NCBI RefSeq assembly: GCF_001983105.1
Contig: NZ_MOMC01000029.1
Coordinates: forward strand, 33,230-38,347
Length of the DNA: 5,118 nucleotides
Source: Pseudofrankia asymbiotica
GTDB taxonomy: Bacteria > Actinomycetota > Actinomycetes > Frankiales > Frankiaceae
Direction of reading: 5' to 3'
Shown piece after piece: positions 1 through 4,832 of the stretch. The notes under the pieces are model-generated. The model was not told the origin of the DNA. It made no database searches and worked only from the letters and a program-made list of their open reading frames with translations. Made by a program: the position numbers and the translations under genes. Numbering within the stretch: the first letter of the stretch is position 1; each line of letters begins with the position of its first letter.

Positions 1-65
1 TGGTCGCGCGGCTGCACGTCGACCTGCTCCGGGTAGCCAGCGCCTGCTGTCGTCGCGCCTGCTGA
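1..65 (+). CDS. Cys-rich leader peptide, 3' part (5' end outside window)
   Basis: Frame 3 reads from the left edge to TGA at 63-65 and gives a short peptide containing HVDLLRVASACC, then RRAC and the stop. Two adjacent Cys codons lie at 45-50 and a third (60-62) sits directly before the stop. The stem R-L/R-H-V-D-L-x-R-V-x-S-A-x-C is, from memory, the hallmark of the short 'putative leader peptides' that precede sulfate-assimilation and cysteine genes in actinobacteria. In mycobacteria, leaderless polycysteine short ORFs of this sort act as cysteine-responsive attenuators. The codon ending at base 2 reads NTG, so it could be the start or an internal Leu, Met or Val; the promoter and most likely start lie upstream. 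It is followed after 126 bases by sir, exactly where such a sensor would be expected. The peptide is probably not functional itself; its translation is the signal. The motif match is strong for its size, but no search was run. Confidence 0.8.
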   Translation, partial: VARLHVDLLRVASACCRRAC

Positions 66-191
66 CCCCGCCGTCCCCTTTCGCCGGTCACGGCCCAGTC
101 TCCCTGGGTCCGTCGTGCCCGCCGGGACGTTCCCGGATCCTGGCGCCGTCCAGCCGTTCGGCGCTCCGTCACCCGCGTCGCGAGAGATCAG
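66..191 (+). promoter_or_regulatory. Probable attenuator / 5' untranslated region between leader peptide and sir
   Basis: This non-coding stretch lies between the leader stop codon and the sir ATG. Visible hairpins: 92-98 with 104-110 (GGCCCAG/CTGGGTC, one G-U pair, 5-nt loop); 122-127 with 131-136 (CCGGGA/TCCCGG, 3-nt loop); and a weaker 142-147 with 160-165 (GGCGCC/GGCGCT, one G-U pair). CGTCCC at 72-77, just behind the leader stop, is complementary to GGGACG at 124-129 and would compete with the second hairpin. None is followed by a T-run, so classical intrinsic termination is not evident; control of ribosome access or Rho-dependent attenuation is equally possible. A modest Shine-Dalgarno GAGAG lies at 182-186, 5 bases before the sir ATG. 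The regulatory role is inferred from the leader peptide; the pairings are directly visible. Confidence 0.55.
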
Positions 192-1892
192 ATGACTTCT
201 CCTGCACGGCCCGCACGCCCGGCCCGCCCGAAGGGCCAGGGCCAGTGGGCCCTTGGCTACACCGAGCCGCTCAACGCCAACGAGCGGATGAAGAAGGACC
301 AGGGCGGCCTCGAGGTCCGTGACCGGATTCTCAACCGCTACCCCTACACCGGATTCGACAGCATCGACCCGCAGGACCTGCGTGGCCGGTTCCGCTGGTG
401 GGGTCTTTACACCCAGCGCAAGCCCGGCATCGACGGTGGCCGCACCGCGATCCTGGAGCCCGAGGAGATCGAGGACTCCTACTTCATGCAGCGGATCCGC
501 CTCGACGGCGGACGGATGACGTCCGACCAGCTGCGGGTGATCGGCGATATCTCGACGCGCTACGGCCGGGACGTCGCCGACGTCACCGACCGGCAGAACA
601 TCCAGCTGCACTGGATCCGCATCGAGGACGTCCCCGCGATCTGGGGCGCGCTTGAGGGCGCCGGCATGACCACCGAGGAGTCCTGCGGCGACACCCCGCG
701 CGTCATGGTCGGCTGCCCGGTGGCCGGCGTCGACAGCGACGAGATCATCGACGCCACCCCGGCGATCGAGGAGACCGTGCGCCGCTTCGTGGGCGACCCG
801 TCGCTGGCGAACCTGCCGCGCAAGTTCAAGACGGCGATGTCGGGGTGCGCCGACCAGTGCACGCTCCACGAGATCAACGACGTCGCCTTCGTCGGCGTCG
901 TCCATCCCGAACTCGGCCCCGGCTACGACCTGTGGGTCGGCGGTGGCCTGTCCACCAACCCGAAGCTGGCCGTCCGGCTCGGAACGTTCGTGCAGCCGGA
1001 CCGGGTCGCCGAGGTCTGGCACGGCGTGGCCTCGCTGTTCCGTGACTATGGCTACCGGCGGATGCGTACCCGCGCCCGCCTGAAGTTCCTGGTCGACGAC
1101 ATGGGCGCCGAGTGGGTGCGGGCCACCCTCGAGAAGGAGTACCTGGACACGCCGCTGCCGGACGGCCCGCCGCCGGCGCCGCCGCGCTCCGAAGGGCGCG
1201 ACCACGTCGGTATCAACCGGCAGACGGACGGCAGGTTCGCCGTCGGCTTCGCGCCGCGCGCCGGCCGGCTCACCGGGACGGCGCTGACGGCCGTCGCGAA
1301 CCTCGCCGACCAGTACGGCCAGGGCCACATCCGCGCCACCACGACGCAGAAGCTGGTCATCCTCGGCGTCGCCGAGAGCGACGTGCCGGCGCTGGAGGCG
1401 GCGCTCGCCGAGCTCGACCTGGTCGCGCGCCCGAGCGTGTTCCGTCAGGGCACGATGGCCTGCACCGGCATCGAGTTCTGCAAGCTCGCGATCGTCGAGA
1501 CCAAGGCCAACGCCGCCGCCCTCATCGAGGAGCTGGAGCGGCGGCTGCCGGAGTTCGACGAGCCGATCGGGATCAACATCAACGGCTGCCCGAACGCCTG
1601 CGCCCGTTTCCAGGTCGCCGACATCGGCCTGAAGGGGTCGCTCGTGCCCGGGCCGGACGGCGAGATGGTCGAGGGCTTCCAGCTGCACCTCGGCGGCCAC
1701 CTCGGCACCCGCTCGAGGCTGGGCCGCAAGTCGCGCGGCCTGAAGATCACCTCGGGCGAGCTGGTCGACTACGTCGTCGGGCTGCTGAAGACCTACCAGG
1801 CCGACCGCGCCGACGGCGAGGCGTTCGCCGACTGGGTCGAGCGAGCGGACGAGTCGATCCTCACCCACGACGCGGTCATGGCGCACCCGTGA
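192..1892 (+). CDS. sir: Ferredoxin-dependent assimilatory sulfite reductase (siroheme, [4Fe-4S])
   Basis: 566 residues, close to Mycobacterium tuberculosis NirA/SirA, which it resembles throughout (QWALG, EPLNANE, RGRFRWWGLYTQR, HEINDVAFVGV, WVGGGLSTNP, FRDYGYRR). It performs the six-electron reduction of sulfite to sulfide in the cytoplasm with ferredoxin as donor. The fold is two ferrodoxin-like half-domains plus two siroheme/Fe-S half-domains. The cluster ligands are Cys424 and Cys430 (C-X5-C, ACTGIEFC) and Cys466 and Cys470 (NGCPNAC). By recalled alignment, Arg101, Arg170, Lys211 and Lys213 line the sulfite/siroheme site, and Tyr73 with Cys165 matches the Tyr69-Cys161 covalent pair of the mycobacterial enzyme; this favours sulfite over nitrite reductase. 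Odd features are Cys219 and Cys223 just after the active-site lysines and a Pro-rich inter-domain linker (residues 322-332). The ATG at 192 has GAGAG 5 bases upstream. Its stop overlaps the next gene's GTG. Confidence 0.93.
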   Translation: MTSPARPARPARPKGQGQWALGYTEPLNANERMKKDQGGLEVRDRILNRYPYTGFDSIDPQDLRGRFRWWGLYTQRKPGIDGGRTAILEPEEIEDSYFMQRIRLDGGRMTSDQLRVIGDISTRYGRDVADVTDRQNIQLHWIRIEDVPAIWGALEGAGMTTEESCGDTPRVMVGCPVAGVDSDEIIDATPAIEETVRRFVGDPSLANLPRKFKTAMSGCADQCTLHEINDVAFVGVVHPELGPGYDLWVGGGLSTNPKLAVRLGTFVQPDRVAEVWHGVASLFRDYGYRRMRTRARLKFLVDDMGAEWVRATLEKEYLDTPLPDGPPPAPPRSEGRDHVGINRQTDGRFAVGFAPRAGRLTGTALTAVANLADQYGQGHIRATTTQKLVILGVAESDVPALEAALAELDLVARPSVFRQGTMACTGIEFCKLAIVETKANAAALIEELERRLPEFDEPIGININGCPNACARFQVADIGLKGSLVPGPDGEMVEGFQLHLGGHLGTRSRLGRKSRGLKITSGELVDYVVGLLKTYQADRADGEAFADWVERADESILTHDAVMAHP

Positions 1893-2188
1893 GTCGGACC
1901 TCCCAGACCGGCTCCGCCGGCCCGGCAGGGACCCCGGGTCGCGCGGTTCCGTTCTACTGCCCGTACTGCGGCGAAGAGGACCTCGTTCCCGATGTCCCGG
2001 AAGGCGCGACCGGCGAGGGGCACGGCCACTGGGCCTGTCGGGCGTGCCAGCGCTCCTTCCGGCTGAGCCTCACGGCGCTCGCCAGCGCCACCACGATCAC
2101 CAGCGCCACCACGATCACCGGCACCACCCCTGGCGCCACTGGCACCCCCCGCACCACTGGCACGACCGCACCGGAGGAGAACGGCTGA
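1889..2188 (+). CDS. Small zinc-ribbon protein coupled between sir and cysH, function unknown
   Basis: 99 residues, starting at a GTG that overlaps the sir stop (GTGA, 1889-1892) and ending at a TGA that overlaps the cysH ATG (2186-2190), so it is probably translated by coupling. Residues 1-20 are a loose Gly/Pro/Ala-rich lead. Residues 22-60 form a two-knuckle zinc ribbon: Cys24-P-Y-Cys27 and Cys50-R-A-Cys53, with His45 and His47 between them and a basic, hydrophobic stretch (QRSFRLSL) after. Residues 66-96 are a Thr/Ala/Gly/Pro tail built from tandem repeats (SATTIT twice, then degenerate). There is no signal peptide or membrane segment. Small Cys-motif ORFs at this place occur, as I recall, in other actinomycete sulfur clusters, which suggests a role in sulfate or sulfite reduction, perhaps as a metal-binding or protein-contact factor. 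That role is inferred; I do not recognise a named family. High GC3 and the perfect overlaps argue that the ORF is real. Confidence 0.8.
   Translation: MSRTSQTGSAGPAGTPGRAVPFYCPYCGEEDLVPDVPEGATGEGHGHWACRACQRSFRLSLTALASATTITSATTITGTTPGATGTPRTTGTTAPEENG
2083..2172 (+). repeat. 18-bp tandem repeat in the tail of the zinc-ribbon gene
   Basis: Two exact copies of CAGCGCCACCACGATCAC lie head to tail (2083-2100 and 2101-2118). Three degenerate 18-base units follow (2119-2136, 2137-2154, 2155-2172), the last two sharing CACTGGCAC. The period is a multiple of three, so copy number can change without a frameshift. In the zinc-ribbon frame it reads SATTIT SATTIT GTTPGA TGTPRT TGTTAP. In the frame of cysH the same DNA reads as a His-rich tract (HHDHQRHHDHRHH). 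Confidence 0.85.
2173..2179 (+). promoter_or_regulatory. Strong ribosome binding site fixing the cysH start
   Basis: GGAGGAG lies 8 bases before the ATG at 2188 and inside the 3' end of the zinc-ribbon gene. It decides for the ATG at 2188 over an in-frame GTG at 2044, which would add a 48-residue His-rich segment unlike any CysH N-terminus. Confidence 0.8.
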
Positions 2189-2859
2189 TGGACGCCGGAC
2201 TGAAGACCCGCGCGGAGCGCGCCGGCAGGGACCTCGCCGACGCACCCGCCGAAGAGGTGCTGCAATGGGCCGTCGACGAGTTCGGCACGAAGCTCGTCGT
2301 CGCCGCCTCGATGGCCGAGGCTGTCCTCGTCGACATGCTCGCGAAGATCCGGTCCGACGTGCCGGTCGTCTTCATCGACACCGGCTACCACTTCGCCGAG
2401 ACGGTCGGGACCCGCGACGCGGTGGCCGCCACCTACAACCTGCCGCTGATCAGCGTCCGGCCGCAGCTGACCGTCGCCGGCCAGGACGCCGTCCACGGCA
2501 AGGACCTGTACGCCAGCGACCCGGACCTGTGCTGCCGGATGCGCAAGGTCGTCCCGCTGGACCGGGCGCTCGCCCCGTACAAGGCGTGGGCGGCCGGGTC
2601 ACGGCGGGCCGAGTCGGCCGGCCGCCGCGCTCTGCCGGTCGTCGGCTGGGACGAGCGCCGCGGCAAGGTGAAGATCCATCCGCTCGCGACCTGGACGGAC
2701 GAGGACGTCGAGCGTTACGTCGCCGAGAACAACGTGATCGTCAACCCGCTGCTCTCCGACGGCTACGAGTCGGTCGGCTGCTGGCCCTGCACCCAACGCG
2801 GCGCCGGCCGCGCCGGCCGCTGGGCCGGCAGCACCAAGACCGAGTGCGGAATCCATTAG
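2188..2859 (+). CDS. cysH: Adenylylsulfate (APS) reductase, [4Fe-4S] type
   Basis: 223 residues, near the usual length of bacterial assimilatory APS reductases. It reduces adenylylsulfate to sulfite and AMP with thioredoxin, supplying the substrate of the upstream sulfite reductase. It has a PP-loop-type ATP-pyrophosphatase fold: nucleotide-binding start VVAASMAEAVLVD (37-49) and IDTGYHF (63-69). Cys115-Cys116 and Cys198-X2-Cys201 form the CC…CXXC signature that holds the [4Fe-4S] cluster and separates APS reductases from the cluster-free PAPS reductases. The C-terminal KTECGIH carries the catalytic Cys220. RAGRW (209-212 region) and RRAES (139-143) match substrate-binding parts. Odd points: the usual W-x-TG-x-RR-x-x-SPTRAN segment reads WAAGSRRAESAGRRAL, and the loop after CXXC is a few residues shorter than in the mycobacterial enzyme. 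The ATG overlaps the preceding TGA and has a strong GGAGGAG. No cysD/cysN follows in the window. Confidence 0.93.
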   Translation: MDAGLKTRAERAGRDLADAPAEEVLQWAVDEFGTKLVVAASMAEAVLVDMLAKIRSDVPVVFIDTGYHFAETVGTRDAVAATYNLPLISVRPQLTVAGQDAVHGKDLYASDPDLCCRMRKVVPLDRALAPYKAWAAGSRRAESAGRRALPVVGWDERRGKVKIHPLATWTDEDVERYVAENNVIVNPLLSDGYESVGCWPCTQRGAGRAGRWAGSTKTECGIH

Positions 2860-2868
2860 CTGAGATAG

Positions 2869-2918
2869 CGGAACGGCGGCTGGTCGGTGCTGCGGTGCCC
2901 TAGGTCGGTAACGTTCCG
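2869..2918 (+). repeat. Inverted repeat with internal direct repeats in the cysH-cobA/hemD gap
   Basis: The 62-base gap (2860-2921) holds CGGAACG (2869-2875) and its exact reverse complement CGTTCCG (2912-2918), separated by 36 bases. Between the arms are two copies of GGTCGGT (2882-2888 and 2903-2909) whose starts are 21 bases apart, about two helical turns. The right arm ends 3 bases before the GTG of the next gene. It could be an operator, an RNA hairpin affecting translation start, or chance in GC-rich DNA. No clear -10/-35 promoter is visible. Confidence 0.4.
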
Positions 2919-2921
2919 TGG

Positions 2922-4721
2922 GTGGCCAGTGGGGGGTCGGGTGGCGGCGGAGGGTCGCCGCGCCCTGGCGGTGCGGGGGCGGGGCGCCGCGGCCATGTCT
3001 GGCTGGTGGGCGCGGGCCCCGGTGACCCTGGCCTGATCACTGTGCGTGGCGCCGAGCTGCTGGCGGGTGCCGACGTGATCGTCAGCGACCTGGCGGCGGA
3101 CGCCCCGTTGCACGGCTACACCCGCGCCAGCGCCGAGATCGTGCGCGTCGGCCCTGATGGCGACGCGCACGGCCAGGACGAGGTGAACGCGGTGCTGGTC
3201 GACCGCGCGCGGCGCGGCGCCCGGGTGGTGCGGCTCAAGGTGGGCGACCCCTACCTGCTGGGCCGGGGCGGCGAGGAGTCCGAGGCGTGCGCCGCCGCTG
3301 GGATCGGCGTGACAGTCGTGCCGGGAGTGTCGTCCGCGCTCGCCGGCCCGGCCTATGCCGGGATTCCGGTCACCCACCGGGGCATCGCCCAGGATGTCGC
3401 GATCATCGCCGGCCACCTGCCGCCCGGCCATCCGGACTCGACCGTCGACTGGTCGGCGCTCGTCTCGCCATCGCTCACCGTCGTGATCATGATGGGCGTC
3501 GCGCACCTGGTCGCGATCGCGGACGCGCTGTTGGCGGCCGGCCGAGATCCGAGCACACCGGTCGCCGTGGTCGAGCGCGCCACCACCGTCTCCCAGCGAG
3601 TGCTGCGCACCACACTGGATTCGCTGGGCGCGGACGCGGTCGAGACGGGAGTGCGCTCGCCGGCCGTGATCGTCGTCGGCGATGTCGCGGCGCGCATCGA
3701 CGCCCGCGGCACGGCTTCCCGACCCGCGTCGGCGCGCCTCGCCGCGACCCGCCTCGCGGCTCCGGGTGGGACGAGGCCACGGCCGCAGGCAGGGCCGGGG
3801 CTCGCCGGCGGCCGGGGCGGCGGGTGGAAGGAACACGACGACGTGGACGGGCGGGACGGGCGGGACGGCCGGGACGAGCGCGGTGGTCAGCCGGAGTTCG
3901 GAGGCCAGCCGGAGCACGTTAACCGGCCGGAGTACGCCGGCCAGCCGGAGCGGTTGGCGCTGCCCGCGCCGCCGGTGAACGGCGCCACCGGTCCACTGGC
4001 CGGCGTGCGGGTGCTGGTGCCGCGTACCAGGGACCGCCCCGGCCTGCTCGCGCGCGACCTGCGACGCCAGGGCGCCGACGTGGTCGAGACGGTGGTGTCG
4101 CGCCTGTCGCCGGTGCCGGACGCGGGCGCGCTGCTGGAGGCGCTGCCGGGTGCGGACTCGCTGGTCCTCGCCGACAAGGACGAGGTGGGTGCCGTGGTCA
4201 CCCTGCTGCGTGGCGCCGGGCATGACGTACGGGCGCTGGCCGGTCTCACGCTGGTGTCCGCGTCCGAGTCGGCCGCGACGGCCCTGGACGCGCTTGGGCT
4301 CGCCAGCGTCCGCTCCTCGGCCGAGGTACGGGTGGCGCATGTGGTCGTCACCGACATTCCGGTGACCGGCCTGCGGGTCGCCGTCTGCGCCGCCGCGGCG
4401 CCTCCGATGGGCGTCCGGACCGTCCGCAGGATCACCCTGCAGACCGACATCCCGGCGGAGCCGGACCCGATGATCGCGGAAGAGCTGCGCCGCGGCACGC
4501 TGCACGCCGTCGCGTTCGCGTCGTCCACGGCCGCCCGGATCACCGCCGATCTCTATGGCCCGTTGCCGCCCGGCCTCCTGGTGGCCGCCATGGGCCGGCG
4601 AACGGTCGTCGCCTGCGGCCAGGCCGGCATCCGCGTCGACGCGGTCGCCGACGAGCCCGGCATCGCCGGCCTCGTGGCCGCTCTCTGCCGGCTGGCGGCC
4701 GAGGACGACCGTCGGCCGTGA
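2922..4721 (+). CDS. cobA-hemD: Fused uroporphyrinogen-III C-methyltransferase / uroporphyrinogen-III synthase
   Basis: 599 residues. After a Gly-rich lead (1-22), residues 24-260 are a SUMT/CobA domain: SAM-binding GAGPGDPGLITVRG (30-43), LKVGDPYLLGRGGEE (105-119), VPGVSSALAGPAYAGIPVTHRG (133-154) and VIMMGV (188-193). Residues 263-357 are a low-complexity linker with DGR and GQPE repeats. Residues 359-596 are HemD-like, with GVRVLVPRTRDRPG at the start, AVAFASSTAARI (529-540) and the late MGRRTVVACGQAGIRVDAVADEPGIAGLVAAL region. Together they close hydroxymethylbilane to uroporphyrinogen III and methylate C2 and C7 to give precorrin-2, the siroheme and cobalamin branch point. The GTG at 2922 is the only plausible start, because an in-frame TAG lies at 2901; the ribosome site is weak. 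Deviations: Val107 where the family usually has a small residue (KGGDP/KSGDP), SDLAAD in place of the usual YDRLV, and a poorly conserved first half of HemD. SUMT activity is well supported; HemD activity is less certain. Confidence 0.88.
   Translation: MASGGSGGGGGSPRPGGAGAGRRGHVWLVGAGPGDPGLITVRGAELLAGADVIVSDLAADAPLHGYTRASAEIVRVGPDGDAHGQDEVNAVLVDRARRGARVVRLKVGDPYLLGRGGEESEACAAAGIGVTVVPGVSSALAGPAYAGIPVTHRGIAQDVAIIAGHLPPGHPDSTVDWSALVSPSLTVVIMMGVAHLVAIADALLAAGRDPSTPVAVVERATTVSQRVLRTTLDSLGADAVETGVRSPAVIVVGDVAARIDARGTASRPASARLAATRLAAPGGTRPRPQAGPGLAGGRGGGWKEHDDVDGRDGRDGRDERGGQPEFGGQPEHVNRPEYAGQPERLALPAPPVNGATGPLAGVRVLVPRTRDRPGLLARDLRRQGADVVETVVSRLSPVPDAGALLEALPGADSLVLADKDEVGAVVTLLRGAGHDVRALAGLTLVSASESAATALDALGLASVRSSAEVRVAHVVVTDIPVTGLRVAVCAAAAPPMGVRTVRRITLQTDIPAEPDPMIAEELRRGTLHAVAFASSTAARITADLYGPLPPGLLVAAMGRRTVVACGQAGIRVDAVADEPGIAGLVAALCRLAAEDDRRP
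3846..3956 (+). repeat. 9-bp and 18-bp in-frame tandem repeats in the cobA-hemD linker
   Basis: Four 9-base units occupy 3846-3881 (GACGGGCGG twice, then GACGGCCGG and GACGAGCGC), encoding DGR DGR DGR DER. Four 18-base units begin at 3885, 3903, 3921 and 3939, each holding a version of GGCCAGCCGGAG, and encode the hexapeptides GQPEFG, GQPEHV, NRPEYA and GQPERL (residues 322-345). Both periods keep the frame. The segment is an acidic, flexible tether between the two enzyme domains. Confidence 0.85.
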
Positions 4722-4729
4722 CCGCTTCT

Positions 4730-4758
4730 GGCCGGCACGGCGTGCGCCGGAGCCGGCC
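4730..4758 (+). terminator. GC-rich hairpin just after cobA-hemD
   Basis: GGCCGGC (4730-4736) pairs with GCCGGCC (4752-4758), enclosing a second stem CGGC/GCCG (4738-4741 with 4746-4749) around a GTGC loop. It starts 8 bases after the cobA-hemD stop. There is no T-run behind it, which is common for actinobacterial terminators. It could instead be only an RNA-stabilising 3' hairpin. Confidence 0.5.
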
Positions 4759-4774
4759 CTTGATCACCGCTGAC

Positions 4775-4821
4775 GTGTTGTCGCGGTCGCGGATTTGGTG
4801 AAATCACTACCGCGACGACAC
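4775..4821. terminator. Long hairpin between convergent genes, likely bidirectional terminator
   Basis: GTGTTGTCGCGGT (4775-4787) pairs with ACCGCGACGACAC (4809-4821) over 13 positions, 12 Watson-Crick plus one T-G. Inside lies a further stem GATTT/AAATC (4792-4796 with 4801-4805) around GGTG. It ends 11 bases before the minus-strand stop codon at 4833-4835 and lies 53 bases after the plus-strand stop, so it can serve both genes. The T-G position pairs in plus-strand RNA but becomes A-C in minus-strand RNA, making the plus direction slightly stronger. No T-run is present on either side. Confidence 0.7.
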
Positions 4822-4832
4822 GATCGCGACGA

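Noticed and set aside
66..191. Possible riboswitch (cobalamin or SAM) upstream of sir
   Set aside because: I see no B12-box or other conserved riboswitch core, and only short local hairpins. The leader peptide explains the region better.
2..318. Open frame 2 running from the left edge into sir
   Set aside because: It has no family-like sequence, overlaps sir in another frame and competes with the leader peptide in frame 3, which has a recognisable motif.
1112..1888. Upstream extension of the zinc-ribbon frame inside sir
   Set aside because: The frame is open, but the product is Arg/Pro-rich shadow sequence over well-conserved sir. Only the part from the GTG at 1889 has meaningful motifs.
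2083..2172. CRISPR-like repeat
   Set aside because: The 18-base units are directly adjacent without spacers and lie in frame inside a gene, so this is a coding tandem repeat.
2044..2187. N-terminal extension of CysH from the GTG at 2044
   Set aside because: GGAGGAG at 2173-2179 and the normal family N-terminus support the ATG at 2188. The extension is the repeat read in another frame; kept only as a finding.
2856..4505. 549-codon open frame on the minus strand
   Set aside because: It lies antisense to cobA-hemD, which has clear enzyme motifs throughout. The minus product is Arg/His/Ala-rich without recognisable domains, as is usual for shadow frames in high-GC DNA.
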